Notes under the pieces: model-generated | Seen by the model: the letters and a program-made list of their open reading frames with translations, nothing else | Databases searched by the model: none | What the model was told of the DNA's origin: nothing | Position numbers and translations under genes: made by a program | Shown: piece after piece, positions 16,513-25,422 of the stretch | How the letters are laid out: every line of letters starts with the position of its first letter | How positions within the stretch are numbered: the first letter of the stretch is position 1 | Assembly: GCF_008329565.1 (NCBI RefSeq) | Contig: NZ_NPKT01000016.1 | Span: 1 to 64,000, forward strand | DNA: 64,000 nt | DNA from: Mycolicibacterium sp. P1-5 | GTDB taxonomy: Bacteria > Actinomycetota > Actinomycetes > Mycobacteriales > Mycobacteriaceae | Reading direction: 5' to 3'

Positions 16513-17190
16513 ATGAACCACATCCGCAGGAGTCGACCTGCGGTCGCCACGGTGGCGGCGACCGCTGCAGTCACAATCATGCTGGTCACCACTACGGCCA
16601 GCCCACCGCAACCGAAGGCAGTCGGACCATCGCCTCGGATTTCCATCGAAGCTGTTCAACTCGTTGTACTTCCAGCGGCCCTCAAAACCGCCTCGACCAA
16701 GACAGCTGGGGCTGGTGTAGTTGCGAACGACCTCGCCGATTCGGTGTATGCGATTCCTCAAGCGATCACGGCGTGGATCGGCGCCGGAATTTTTGCCGGA
16801 TTCATATTCGGTGGACTTCTGGCAGGCAGCCTTGTTTCGCAGATCCCCTTGATCGGTCCAGCGCTTCTTCCGATCGTGCCGATCGCCGCCGTCATCGGCG
16901 CACTCGTCGGAATTCCGATCGGCGTGGTCGTCGGGACTTTCAACGCCATCCAGAATGCGGTGTCGAGCCCGGTGCGTGCGCCGTCTGCAGCATCGGCTCG
17001 CCCCGCTATCAGCAGTAAGACGGTCACCACACCGCACCGCTCGACCAAGTCGGGCACGCAATCCAACCGTCACACCGCCAAGCCGGTAGCTCCAGCAAAA
17101 ACCTCAGCGGCACAACAGAGTTCCAGCGCGCCGCGAGCCGGGAGCGGCCGCGCGCACGCTGTGACGTCGAATCGAGCCGCACGGCACTGA
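16513..17190 (+). CDS. exported glycine-rich membrane protein of unknown function
   Basis: I do not recognise a family. The 225-residue protein has a basic N-terminus and a hydrophobic stretch (about residues 10-30) that looks like a signal sequence or anchor. A central region (about 85-140) of two glycine-spaced hydrophobic helices, including IGAGIFAGFIFGGLLAGSL and AVIGALVGIPIGVVVG, resembles a glycine-zipper hairpin. The last 75 residues form a basic, Ser/Thr/Ala/Pro-rich tail with many Arg, Lys and His, likely disordered. The ATG at 16513 with GGAG just upstream is preferred over a TTG at 16486. It stands alone between embB and the permease. Glycine-zipper hairpins occur in membrane-inserting or pore-forming proteins, but this is only a structural analogy. 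Confidence 0.6.
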   Translation: MNHIRRSRPAVATVAATAAVTIMLVTTTASPPQPKAVGPSPRISIEAVQLVVLPAALKTASTKTAGAGVVANDLADSVYAIPQAITAWIGAGIFAGFIFGGLLAGSLVSQIPLIGPALLPIVPIAAVIGALVGIPIGVVVGTFNAIQNAVSSPVRAPSAASARPAISSKTVTTPHRSTKSGTQSNRHTAKPVAPAKTSAAQQSSSAPRAGSGRAHAVTSNRAARH

Positions 17191-17245
17191 GTCGGCTTTT
17201 TCCGTAGCGCGGCCAATTGACGGTTGCGGTGACACAATCCCGCAC

Positions 17246-18745
17246 ATGGCGCAAGACTCAGCAACCGTCGACCCGTTGATGCATGGCCTGCGATCCAAGG
17301 GTCTGAAGAAGGGCTCGGTCTCCCTCGTCGGTGCGGTGGCAATCGGTTTGGCGGCCACCGCCCCGGCGTATTCGCTGACCGGTGCGCTCGGGCACGGCGC
17401 GGAGGAATCGGGTTATCAACTGCCGATCGTCTTCATCCTTGCAGTCATCCCGATGTACTTCGTGGCTTTGGCGTACAAGCACCTCACCGACGCCGCCCCG
17501 GATGCCGGCACCGTATTCACCTGGGGATCCAAAGCGATTGCGCCACACATCGGCTGGATGGGCGGTTTCGCTCTGGTGCTGTCCTCCATCCTGGCCGGTG
17601 TCGGCGCCGCCGGAATCCTGACCAATGCGGCCGCCGTGCTGCTGGACATGGACTCCTCGCCGAAGTGGTTCGACATCATCGTGGCCACGATCTTCATCCT
17701 GCTGACCACGTGGCTCGTTGCCCGCGGCGCGGAGGAATCGTCTCGCACCACGTTGATCCTGACGATCGTCCAATACGGCGGGCTGCTGCTGTTCGCGGTC
17801 ATCATGGGACTCGCCGTCTTCAGCGGCCACCAGAGCCCGGATGCAGCGTCATTCTCGTGGGAGTGGTTCAACCCGTTCGCAATCCACGACTTCAGCAGCC
17901 TGCTCGGCGGATTTCTCGTGGCCATCTTTATCTTCTGGGGTTTCGACGCCTCACTGGCCATGTCCGAGGAAACCTCCGGAACCTCGGCGGACGCCGGACG
18001 CAGTGGCGTCACCGCGATCCTGATCACGGTTGCCACCTACGTCATATTCAGCGTGGCCGCACTCGCATTCGCGGGCATCGATCCGAACAGTGCGACGAGT
18101 CTGACCCACGAGGGCAACGTCGACGACGTGTTCACCACGTTGGCTACCCAGTCAATCGGTGAACGAGGTGCGTTGTTGGCGGCGCTGGTGGTCGGCTTGT
18201 CCGCGTTCTCGGCGACAATGTCCACCGTGATGCCGACGGCTCGCGGGCTGTTGTCGATGGCAACCTATAAGGCGCTGCCGGACCGGTTCGCCTCGGTGAG
18301 CGCTGTGAGTTCGACGCCCAAGTTCGCGACCTGGGTGATCGGCCTGACCAGTCTGGCGATCTATTGCGTGCTGGATGTGATCAGCGACAGCGTCGTGTCG
18401 GATTCGGTCTACAGCGTGGGAATCGCGATCATGACGTACTACTCGGTGGTGGCGATCTCCTCGGTGGTGTACTTCTGGCGCACCGCTTTTCGATCATGGC
18501 GAACCGCGATGGGGCAGGTGATCCTGCCCGGCATCGGCGCGCTGATCCTCATCCCGGTCGGCGTCGTCGAGGCGTACCTGATGGCGGACCCGAGTACCGG
18601 CTCAGGAGGGTCCCTCCTGGGTGTCGGCACCGCATTCGTCGTCGGCGTGCTCAGCCTGGCATTCGGCGTTGTGCTGATGATTTTGTGGAATGTCAAGGCT
18701 CCGGCCTTCTTCCGCGGCGAATCGCTGCCGAATGAACGTACCTAG
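17246..18745 (+). CDS. APC-family amino acid/polyamine permease
   Basis: A 499-residue permease with about 12 predicted transmembrane helices. The APC signature at the start of helix 1, GSVSLVGAVAIGLAATAPAYSL, is followed by GHGAEESGYQLPIVFILAVIPM. A cytoplasmic loop AYKHLTDAAPDAGTVFTW and the helix 6 region IFIFWGFDASLAMSEETSG also fit the superfamily (the unwound helix 6 binds substrate amine groups). Substrate cannot be deduced. The ATG at 17246 begins a protein of normal family length. It is flanked by unrelated genes and is not part of the arabinan operon. A weak inverted repeat (TTGGCG, 18758-18763, with CGCCAA, 18778-18783) follows and could end transcription. Confidence 0.88.
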   Translation: MAQDSATVDPLMHGLRSKGLKKGSVSLVGAVAIGLAATAPAYSLTGALGHGAEESGYQLPIVFILAVIPMYFVALAYKHLTDAAPDAGTVFTWGSKAIAPHIGWMGGFALVLSSILAGVGAAGILTNAAAVLLDMDSSPKWFDIIVATIFILLTTWLVARGAEESSRTTLILTIVQYGGLLLFAVIMGLAVFSGHQSPDAASFSWEWFNPFAIHDFSSLLGGFLVAIFIFWGFDASLAMSEETSGTSADAGRSGVTAILITVATYVIFSVAALAFAGIDPNSATSLTHEGNVDDVFTTLATQSIGERGALLAALVVGLSAFSATMSTVMPTARGLLSMATYKALPDRFASVSAVSSTPKFATWVIGLTSLAIYCVLDVISDSVVSDSVYSVGIAIMTYYSVVAISSVVYFWRTAFRSWRTAMGQVILPGIGALILIPVGVVEAYLMADPSTGSGGSLLGVGTAFVVGVLSLAFGVVLMILWNVKAPAFFRGESLPNERT

Positions 18746-18939
18746 CATGTCCAACCATTGGCGCGCGCAACGCCGTACGCCAACAATCCGCTGATCGAGC
18801 AAATTCCCTGATATCAAACGGTTTTCGATCCGTTACTACACGCCCAGCGGGGACCCACTCTTGTCACAGTTCGCACAAATTGAGACTCCATAACGTTGTC
18901 ACCGTAAGAGCTTGCGAGAAACGAAACACGGAGATGACG

Positions 18940-19269
18940 ATGAACCTCAAGCGACTGGTGTACGCCTCGACCGCGGCGGTCGGCGTCGGCGCCGCCGGGC
19001 TGTTCGGGCTCGGTATCGGAACGGCGAGTGCCGACCCCGGCCAATGTGGCGGTCCCGGGCCGCAGACCTGCCAGGGCCCCGATAACGGGTGGAACAACGG
19101 GCACGACAACCGGAACGACGGGCCGGTGGACTGGCAGCACCGCGACGTCAACCAGGGCCGCCGAGATCACCAGCCCTTCAACTGGAACGGGCAGTGGGTC
19201 CAGCCCATGCCGGCCGGCAATGGGCTGGGCTGGGGCTTCTGGTTCCTGGGGCAATGGATCCCGCTGTAA
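18940..19269 (+). CDS. small secreted protein, Trp/Gly/Asn-rich
   Basis: A 109-residue protein with a clear Sec signal peptide: MNLKRL, a hydrophobic core rich in Ala and Gly, and a likely cleavage after GTASA. The mature part is about 77 residues, hydrophilic and rich in Gly, Asn, Asp and Trp, with one Cys pair (QCGG and QTCQ) that may form a disulfide, and ends LGWGFWFLGQWIPL. Similar short exported proteins of unknown function are common in mycobacteria. The ATG at 18940 is chosen because GGAG sits six bases upstream; an ATG at 18934 is too close to that site. It is convergent with the kinase gene, separated by a strong hairpin. Confidence 0.75.
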   Translation: MNLKRLVYASTAAVGVGAAGLFGLGIGTASADPGQCGGPGPQTCQGPDNGWNNGHDNRNDGPVDWQHRDVNQGRRDHQPFNWNGQWVQPMPAGNGLGWGFWFLGQWIPL

Positions 19270-19278
19270 CGATTACGC

Positions 19279-19322
19279 GGTCGGCCGGCGGCACGGCAGT
19301 TGTCGAAAGCCGCCGGCCGATC
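19279..19322. terminator. bidirectional hairpin terminator between the secreted protein and the kinase
   Basis: Arms GGTCGGCCGGCGGC (19279-19292) and GCCGCCGGCCGATC (19309-19322) pair at 13 of 14 positions around a 16-nt loop. The hairpin begins 10 nt after one stop codon and ends 4 nt before the convergent one, so it can serve both genes. There is no U tract, which is usual for mycobacterial hairpin terminators. Confidence 0.75.
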
Positions 19323-19326
19323 GGCG

Positions 19327-20589
19327 CTAGCGCGTCCTGCCGGTCGTCAGCTTCTCCGATTGCAACGACCACACGATCGGACCGGCGCCCGGAGTCGCGT
19401 GTGCACAGTAGGCCGGTGCACCTTTCTCGCTGACCGCGGCCGCGCCCAACACAGCGCAGTTCGCGCCGATCACCACGACCGGCAGATCCATCCGACTCGA
19501 TACAGCGGGCGGCGGCGACGCCGTGCGGGACTGCGCGGTCGCTGCGTTCCGATGTCCGACCAGCAACGAAATACCCGCCGCCGCGCCGGCGATGATCACC
19601 ACCGCACCCAGGATCGCCGGGATCAGCAGCCGGCGGCGTGACGGCGAACCCGACTCCGGCTTGGCGTGACGGCCCACACCGGCCTTCGCGGCCGCAGCGG
19701 ACGCCCGCGCGGCGCTCGTCACGTCGGTGGCGCCGGTCTGCTCTTCCGCTGTGCCGATACCCTGCCGCAACGCCCGCGCGAAATCGATGCACCGGGTGTA
19801 ACGCTTGCTGGCGTCCTTGGCCAGTGCCTTCGCGAAAACCGGGCTCAAACAGGCTAATTCGGGCCGCTTTGCACCAATCGCCGGCGGGTCGGAGCTCAGG
19901 TGCTGGCTGATCACGATCGCCGGATTGGTGTGCTGGAACGGCGGCATTCCGGTCAGCAGGTGGTAGGCCGTCGCGGCCAGTGCGTATTGGTCGGCATGAC
20001 CGTCGATCTGCTCGCCTTTGAGCTGCTCGGGCGCGGCATAGGCGACGGTTCCGACGGTCATGTTGGTCCCGGTCAGATCGCTCGACTGCCCCATCCACCG
20101 CGCGATTCCGAAGTCGGCGAGCATGACTCGCTCGTCACCGGTGCCGGGAAGGCCCAACAGGATATTGGCGGGCTTGACGTCGCGGTGGAGCAGGCCGCGG
20201 CCATGAGCGTAGTCCAGCGCCTCGGCGACCCCGGTGATGATCCGGACGACCTCATCGGGCGGCATCCCGTAGGGGTAGCGGTCCGCGAGCAGACGAGACG
20301 CGTCCGTGCCGTCGATGAATTCCATCGCGATCCAGAGCTTGTCGTCGACCTCGCCGCGGTCGTAGATCGTCACAATGTGCGAATTCGAAAGTGTGGCCAC
20401 CATGTCGGCCTCGAGGTTGAACCGCTTGCGGTACTCGTCGTCGGAACTGACCGCGGAACCGAGCACCTTGAGCGCGTCATGCCGTGGCAGCCTGGGGTGC
20501 TGGACGAGGTACACCTCGCCCATACCACCCGCCCCCAGCGTCCGCAGGATGGTGTAGCCCGCGACGATCTGGCCGTCAGCTAACGGCAT
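19327..20589 (-). CDS. membrane Ser/Thr protein kinase (Pkn family)
   Basis: A 420-residue receptor-type kinase. The catalytic domain covers residues 10-275: Gly loop LGAGGMGEVYLV, ATP Lys41 in ALKVL, HRDVKPAN with catalytic Asp137, DFG at 159-161, and APEQ after the activation loop. All key residues are intact and the HRD marks an activatable RD kinase. A juxtamembrane linker rich in Ala, Lys and Ser leads to one transmembrane helix at 321-345. The extracellular part is only about 75 residues, with two Cys (ANCAV and AYCAH) likely to be disulfide bonded, so it is shorter than the PknB PASTA or PknH sensor domains. A TAAGAT element six bases before the ATG predicts a leaderless transcript. 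The ligand is unknown. Confidence 0.93.
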   Translation of the reverse strand: MPLADGQIVAGYTILRTLGAGGMGEVYLVQHPRLPRHDALKVLGSAVSSDDEYRKRFNLEADMVATLSNSHIVTIYDRGEVDDKLWIAMEFIDGTDASRLLADRYPYGMPPDEVVRIITGVAEALDYAHGRGLLHRDVKPANILLGLPGTGDERVMLADFGIARWMGQSSDLTGTNMTVGTVAYAAPEQLKGEQIDGHADQYALAATAYHLLTGMPPFQHTNPAIVISQHLSSDPPAIGAKRPELACLSPVFAKALAKDASKRYTRCIDFARALRQGIGTAEEQTGATDVTSAARASAAAAKAGVGRHAKPESGSPSRRRLLIPAILGAVVIIAGAAAGISLLVGHRNAATAQSRTASPPPAVSSRMDLPVVVIGANCAVLGAAAVSEKGAPAYCAHATPGAGPIVWSLQSEKLTTGRTR

Positions 20590-20595
20590 TGAGGC

Positions 20596-20601
20596 ATCTT
20601 A
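20596..20601 (-). promoter_or_regulatory. -10 element of the kinase gene, predicted leaderless
   Basis: On the minus strand TAAGAT is followed by GCCTCA and then the ATG at 20589. The six-base spacing fits a transcript starting at the start codon. There is no ribosome-binding site. Confidence 0.6.
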
Positions 20602-20649
20602 AAGGTCGACTGCGCCGATGCTCGATCCGAATCAGCAAACCGGTGCCGC

Positions 20650-21417
20650 TCAGGCACTCACGGGAGCGGGGGCGCTGGCCTTCAACGCGGCCAGGGCGGC
20701 GACACTGAGCCGCGCCAGTTCATCTGCCTCGTCCGCGGTCAGCGCGGATTGGTAGATCTGGGCCATCCGCCGGTTGGTGACGTCCTCGACCTCGTCGTAG
20801 AGGTCTTTCTTGCCCGCCGCATCGACGAACGGCGGCTGCCACCCCATGAACGCGGCATAGTCCGTCCCGTGATTGAGAATGTGTGCTTCGACGGGGCTCA
20901 GACCCGAGATGGTGAGGGCATTGAAGTGCACGGCGGCGCGCAGTTCGCGCAGCACCATCATCACCTGCAGGGCCCGTGCCGGGGCGTCGTCGGCCAACGG
21001 CATCGCGCGCCAGCCCGCGTAAAGCGGCAGCCCGGGTTCAGGCGCGTCGGCGATGACCTTCTCGCCCAGCGCCGCGACGCGGTCCAGCCCCTCGGCGCCG
21101 GTCAGGTAGGTCCTACCGAAGTCGGCAATCTGATCCCAATACAGCCGGCAGCTCTGCGACGCGTCGTGCACGGCGACGCCATTCTCCCAACACGACCGTG
21201 CAAGATTCGGCTCGAAAACGGCGAACACCGCGGTCACCGTGGTGCCCGTGGCATCACCGAGCACACCGCCACGACCGGCGAAGTACGCGGCGAACGGGTC
21301 GGGATAGCCCGCGGCCAGGCTCTTCTCGAACGTGTCCGGGTTGAGCATGAACACGCTGATGGCCTCGCCGATGGCAGCTCCGGCGGTCCGGATGGATTCC
21401 ACGTCGATATCGCTCAT
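20650..21417 (-). CDS. SCO6745-like protein of unknown function
   Basis: A 255-residue, mainly helical protein of the SCO6745/SalK-like actinobacterial family. Family features are AAGYPDPFAAYFAGRGGVLGD, the block FAVFEPNLARSCW, then LPLYAGWRAMPLADDAPAR and the helix MMVLRELRAAVHFNAL. Members occur across actinobacteria, sometimes near secondary-metabolite genes, but no biochemical function is established. There is no signal peptide or membrane segment. Upstream TAAACT lies seven bases before the ATG, again predicting a leaderless transcript. It sits 60 nt upstream of the kinase gene and 70 nt downstream of the oxidoreductase, all on the minus strand but with separate promoter elements, so joint operation is not certain. 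Confidence 0.75.
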   Translation of the reverse strand: MSDIDVESIRTAGAAIGEAISVFMLNPDTFEKSLAAGYPDPFAAYFAGRGGVLGDATGTTVTAVFAVFEPNLARSCWENGVAVHDASQSCRLYWDQIADFGRTYLTGAEGLDRVAALGEKVIADAPEPGLPLYAGWRAMPLADDAPARALQVMMVLRELRAAVHFNALTISGLSPVEAHILNHGTDYAAFMGWQPPFVDAAGKKDLYDEVEDVTNRRMAQIYQSALTADEADELARLSVAALAALKASAPAPVSA

Positions 21418-21424
21418 TCGCCGG

Positions 21425-21430
21425 AGTTTA
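21425..21430 (-). promoter_or_regulatory. -10 element of the SCO6745-like gene
   Basis: TAAACT on the minus strand lies seven bases before the ATG at 21417, with no ribosome-binding site in between. It falls in the 70-nt gap after the oxidoreductase stop codon. Confidence 0.5.
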
Positions 21431-21487
21431 CGGACTTGGCGGCGGCCGAAGAGGCCGAACGAGACCTTCGCTCGGGACTGACCGGTG

Positions 21488-23725
21488 CTAGCCGACGGCG
21501 GCGGAGGCGACGGTCACCGGGATCCCGTTGAGGGCACCGTTTCCCGACGGTTCGTCAAGGAACGTCGGCGGGGACAGGATGTTGGTGTTGACACCCGGTG
21601 AGCCATTGGCCACCGCCATCCGGGTGCCCGGCTTCCCATGCCCCCAGCCGTGGGGCATCGAGACCACCCCGGGTTTGATGGCATCGGTTACCTCGACCGG
21701 CACCTCGATGCGCCCGGCTGACGACTCGACGAACACCGTATCGCCGCCGACGACGCCACGGCTGGCGGCATCGTCGGGATGCATGAGCAGCGTGCAGCGG
21801 TCGCGCCCTTTCATCAGCGCCGAAACATTGTGCAGCCATGAATTATTCGACCTCAGGTGGCGACGGCTCACCAGCACCAGCCCGCCGGGTTCGCGCTCCA
21901 GGCGGCGGTCCAGCCGCGGGATGTCGTCGAGCAGGTACTGCGGGGCCAGCCGGATCTTCTTGTCTCCTGTGTTGAGAATCTCGGGCACCTGGGACACCAT
22001 CGGCCCGAAGTTGATCCCGTTGGGCTGTTGCTTCAGTTTCGCCAGCGTCAGCCCGTCGGCGTTCTCGCCGTAGCGGTCACCGAACGGTCCGGTGCGCATC
22101 GTCAGATCCAGGATGCGTTCCGGCCCGCCATCCGTGTAGTGGCCGCGAACCTCCGTGCCGTCGAGACCCTGGGTGAAGCACAGGTAGTCGAAGAAGCCGT
22201 CATCGATCGCGGCGACGTCGACATCCTCGGCCGGCGTGCCCGCGCACAAACCGGTGAGCCGGACCAAGATCTCCCACTCCTCCGGACGGTCGGGGTCCTC
22301 GGGGGCGAACACCGGCGCGGAATAGTTGGCGATGCTGTTGATCGCGAACGCCAGAATCAGATCGTCGTGATGCGGTTGTTCCAGCGGTGAGAGGCCGGGA
22401 AGGATGACATCGGCGTGCCGGGTGGTTTCGTTGAGCCACAGGTCAACCGAGATCATCGCGTCCAGTCCCGGCAACAGCTCGTCGAGCCGATCCCCCCGCG
22501 GCGTGGAAAGCACCGGATTGCCCGCCACCGTGATCAACGCCCGGATCTGACCCTCCCCCGGCGTTTCGATCTCCTCGGCGAGGCAGGACACCGGCACCTG
22601 CCCGAGTACCTCCTTGGCGCCACGCACCCGGGTCTGCCAGCGGCCGAACTCGGGCAGCCCGCCCTCCAAGCCAGGTTGCGGTTGGGCGGTGACGGTCCAC
22701 ACCACCGGGCGGGGGAACATCGCCCCGCCTGGGGTGTCGAAGTGGCCGGTGAGGATGTTGACGACGTCGACCAGCCAGCTGGCCAGGCTGCCGAACTCCT
22801 GATTGCACAACCCGATTCGCCCGTACACCGCCGCTTTCTCGGTCTCCGCGAGTTGGCGGGCCAAGCCCTTGATGCGGTCGGCGTCGATGCCGGTGACCGG
22901 CGCGACCCGGTCCGGTGACCAGTCTCGGGCCACCGTCCGCAGCGCATCCATCCCGTCGACGTGCTCGGCCAGGGCGCCTAGGCGAACCAGGTCCTCGTCG
23001 AACAAGGTGTGGACGACGGCGAGCAACAGCGCGGCGTCGGTGCCCGGGGTGATCGGCAGCCATTCGTCGGCTTTCGCCGCGGTCGCGGTGCGCACCGGGT
23101 CGATGACGATCACCGTGTCGATCTTGCCGAGGATGCCCATGACGTCCGGGGCGGCCAACAGCGATCCCTGCGAGGCGGCCGGGTTGGCGCCCATGACCAC
23201 CAGCAGGTCGGTGCGCTCGATGTCGGGAACCGGGAAACCCCACCAGTTCCCATACATCAGATGGGACGACAGGTTCTTGGGCCACTGGTCGATGGTTCCG
23301 GGCGAGTAGCTGACCGGGATGCCGGACATGCCCAGCAGTACACCGGTGTAGCGGCCCAGGGAGAACGAGTGCGCCAGCGGGTTGCCGGTGTAGCAGGTGA
23401 CCGCTCCGATGCCGTGCTCGGCGATGACCGGGGCCAGCAGTTCGGTGCAGCGCCGGAACGCGGCGTCCCAGCTCACCTCCTGCCACTGCCCGTCGACCTT
23501 GATCATCGGCTTGCGGATCCGGTCGGGGTCTTCGTGGATGGCGCCCAGCGACGCGCCCTTCGGGCACAGATGCCCTCGGCTCCAGACGTCACCCTGGTTG
23601 CCGCGGATGCCGTCGACGCGGCCGTCGGAGACCTGAATCTCCAAGCCGCACATGGCCTCACACAGCGGGCAGGTGTAGACGTGGCGGCCGTCTTGGCCGA
23701 CGGCGGCCAGCTCGATGGGTGTCAC
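21488..23725 (-). CDS. molybdopterin-dependent oxidoreductase (formate dehydrogenase/BisC-type)
   Basis: A 745-residue enzyme of the DMSO reductase superfamily. An N-terminal Fe4S4 domain has ligands Cys19, Cys22, Cys26 and Cys54 (CPLCEAMC and RGHLCPKG). The bis-MGD binding body follows, with VVMGANPAASQGSL, IDPVRTATA and ITPGTDAALLLA. The C-terminal molydop-binding domain contains LVSRRHLRSNNSWLHN and VSMPHGWGHG. There is no Tat signal, so it acts in the cytosol. Such soluble single-subunit enzymes oxidise or reduce small organic substrates; no electron-transfer partner or FdhD-like maturation gene is adjacent. Substrate is unknown. The GTG at 23725 has TACCGT six bases upstream. Confidence 0.9.
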   Translation of the reverse strand: MTPIELAAVGQDGRHVYTCPLCEAMCGLEIQVSDGRVDGIRGNQGDVWSRGHLCPKGASLGAIHEDPDRIRKPMIKVDGQWQEVSWDAAFRRCTELLAPVIAEHGIGAVTCYTGNPLAHSFSLGRYTGVLLGMSGIPVSYSPGTIDQWPKNLSSHLMYGNWWGFPVPDIERTDLLVVMGANPAASQGSLLAAPDVMGILGKIDTVIVIDPVRTATAAKADEWLPITPGTDAALLLAVVHTLFDEDLVRLGALAEHVDGMDALRTVARDWSPDRVAPVTGIDADRIKGLARQLAETEKAAVYGRIGLCNQEFGSLASWLVDVVNILTGHFDTPGGAMFPRPVVWTVTAQPQPGLEGGLPEFGRWQTRVRGAKEVLGQVPVSCLAEEIETPGEGQIRALITVAGNPVLSTPRGDRLDELLPGLDAMISVDLWLNETTRHADVILPGLSPLEQPHHDDLILAFAINSIANYSAPVFAPEDPDRPEEWEILVRLTGLCAGTPAEDVDVAAIDDGFFDYLCFTQGLDGTEVRGHYTDGGPERILDLTMRTGPFGDRYGENADGLTLAKLKQQPNGINFGPMVSQVPEILNTGDKKIRLAPQYLLDDIPRLDRRLEREPGGLVLVSRRHLRSNNSWLHNVSALMKGRDRCTLLMHPDDAASRGVVGGDTVFVESSAGRIEVPVEVTDAIKPGVVSMPHGWGHGKPGTRMAVANGSPGVNTNILSPPTFLDEPSGNGALNGIPVTVASAAVG

Positions 23726-23731
23726 CGACCA

Positions 23732-23737
23732 ACGGTA
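23732..23737 (-). promoter_or_regulatory. -10 element of the molybdopterin oxidoreductase, predicted leaderless
   Basis: TACCGT on the minus strand is six bases upstream of the GTG at 23725, with no ribosome-binding site. The 122-nt gap from here to the accD4 stop contains no other recognisable element. Confidence 0.55.
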
Positions 23738-23847
23738 GATCGGCCGACCCCTCGATCACCGACGTTTCGTCAACTTTGACATCGGCACACCACGCGCGGG
23801 CGAATTACACAGGTGTGAGTAAAAGCTGGGGATAACCGGGCGCAGCG

Positions 23848-25422
23848 TTAGATCGGGATCAGGCCGTGCTTGCGCTGCACACGGAGGATCTGCTTGTCCC
23901 GCAGAATCCGCATCGCGCCGCGCAACTGCAGGCGAGTCTGATGCGGTTCGATCACCGCGTCGACGTAGCCGCGCTCGGCCGCCACGTACGGGGTGGCCAT
24001 ATCCCGGTTGTAGCCCTCGATGAACTGGCGCCTGATCTCCTGGACCTCGGGAGCCTTGGGGTCGGGGAACCGCTTGACGATCAACTGCGCGGCGCCCTCG
24101 GCGCCGATGACGGCGATCCGGGCGGTCGGCCACAGGAAGTTGAAGTCCGCCGTCAGCTGCTTGGAACCCATCACCGCGTACGCACCGCCGTACGACTTAC
24201 GGATGGTGATGGTCACCTTGGGCACGTCGGCCTCCACGACGGAGTAGAGGAAGCGGCCACCGCGCTTGATGATGCCGTTCTTCTCCTGCTCGACGCCGGG
24301 CAGGAAGCCCGGGGTGTCGACGACGAACACCAAGGGCGTGTTGAACGAGTCGCAGAACCGCACGAACCGGGCGGCCTTGTCGGACGCCTCGTTGTCGATG
24401 GCACCCGAGAGGTGCATCGGCTGGTTGGCGATCACACCGACCGGCCGCCCGTCGACACGGGCGAACCCGGTGATTATGGCCTGGCCGGCTTGTGCGGCAA
24501 CCTCGAGGAAATCACCGTCGTCGAAGATCCGGAGCAGGATCTCGTGCATGTCATACGCGACGTTGTCCGCGTCGGGAACGAGGCTGTCGAGTTCCAGGTC
24601 ATGCGGGGTGATCTCCGGCTCGAGACCCGGGTTGACGACGGGTGCATCGTCAAAAGTGTTGGAAGGCAAGAAGTCGAGGTAGTCGCGGACGTAGGAGAAA
24701 GCGTCCTTCTCGGAGTCGACAACCTGGTGAATGTTGCCGTACTTGGCCTGAGCGTCCGCGCCGCCGAGCTCGTCGAGCGTGACATCCTCACCGGTGACGT
24801 CCTTGATGACGTCCGGGCCGGTGACGAACATGTAGCCCTGGTCGCGCACGGCCACGATGAGGTCGGTCTGGATCGGCGAGTACACGGCGCCACCGGCGCA
24901 CTTGCCCAGGATGATCGAAATCTGCGGCACCAGACCGCTGAGCAATTCGTGCCGACGGCCCAGCTCGGCGTACCAGGCCAACGAGGTCGCCAGGTCCTGG
25001 ATGCGGGCGCCACCGGAGTCGTTGATGCCAATGATCGGACAGCCGACCATCGCCACCCATTCCATCAGGCGAGACACCTTGCGGCCGAACATCTCTCCCA
25101 CCGAACCGCCGAAGACGGTGTAGTCGTGGCTGAACACGCCGACCGGCCGGCCGTTGATGGTGCCGTGCCCGGTGACCACACCGTCGCCGAACAACGCGTT
25201 GGGATCACCAGGCGTGCGGGCGAGTGCGCCGATCTCAAGGAAGCTACCCGGATCCAGCAGCGCGTGAATTCGCGCCCGCGGACTGGGGATGCCGCGCTTG
25301 TCGCGCTTGGCTGCAACCGCCTCGCCGCCCGGTTCCTTGGCGAGTTCCAGCTTTTCGCGGAGTTCGGCGAGCTTTTCCGCAGTTGTGACCGGGTGTTGGG
25401 CGGGAGCGCTCTCAATGGTCAC
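23848..25422 (-). CDS. accD4: acyl-CoA carboxylase beta subunit AccD4 (mycolic acid condensation)
   Basis: A 524-residue carboxyltransferase. With AccA3, AccD5 and AccE5 it carboxylates the C24-C26 acyl-CoA that becomes the alpha branch extender for Pks13. The N-terminal half carries GVVTGHGTINGRPVGVFSHDYTVFGGS and NDSGGARIQD; the second half carries VDTPGFLPGVEQE and the oxyanion-forming SYGGAYAVM. The ATG lies on the last four bases of pks13 (overlap 25419-25422), so the two are translationally coupled. It is the last gene of the fadD32-pks13-accD4 operon, exactly as in M. tuberculosis Rv3801c-Rv3799c. Confidence 0.97.
   Translation of the reverse strand: MTIESAPAQHPVTTAEKLAELREKLELAKEPGGEAVAAKRDKRGIPSPRARIHALLDPGSFLEIGALARTPGDPNALFGDGVVTGHGTINGRPVGVFSHDYTVFGGSVGEMFGRKVSRLMEWVAMVGCPIIGINDSGGARIQDLATSLAWYAELGRRHELLSGLVPQISIILGKCAGGAVYSPIQTDLIVAVRDQGYMFVTGPDVIKDVTGEDVTLDELGGADAQAKYGNIHQVVDSEKDAFSYVRDYLDFLPSNTFDDAPVVNPGLEPEITPHDLELDSLVPDADNVAYDMHEILLRIFDDGDFLEVAAQAGQAIITGFARVDGRPVGVIANQPMHLSGAIDNEASDKAARFVRFCDSFNTPLVFVVDTPGFLPGVEQEKNGIIKRGGRFLYSVVEADVPKVTITIRKSYGGAYAVMGSKQLTADFNFLWPTARIAVIGAEGAAQLIVKRFPDPKAPEVQEIRRQFIEGYNRDMATPYVAAERGYVDAVIEPHQTRLQLRGAMRILRDKQILRVQRKHGLIPI

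Noticed and set aside
18817..18834. AACGG/CCGTT inverted repeat as a terminator after the permease
   Set aside because: Only five base pairs with an eight-base loop; too weak to support.
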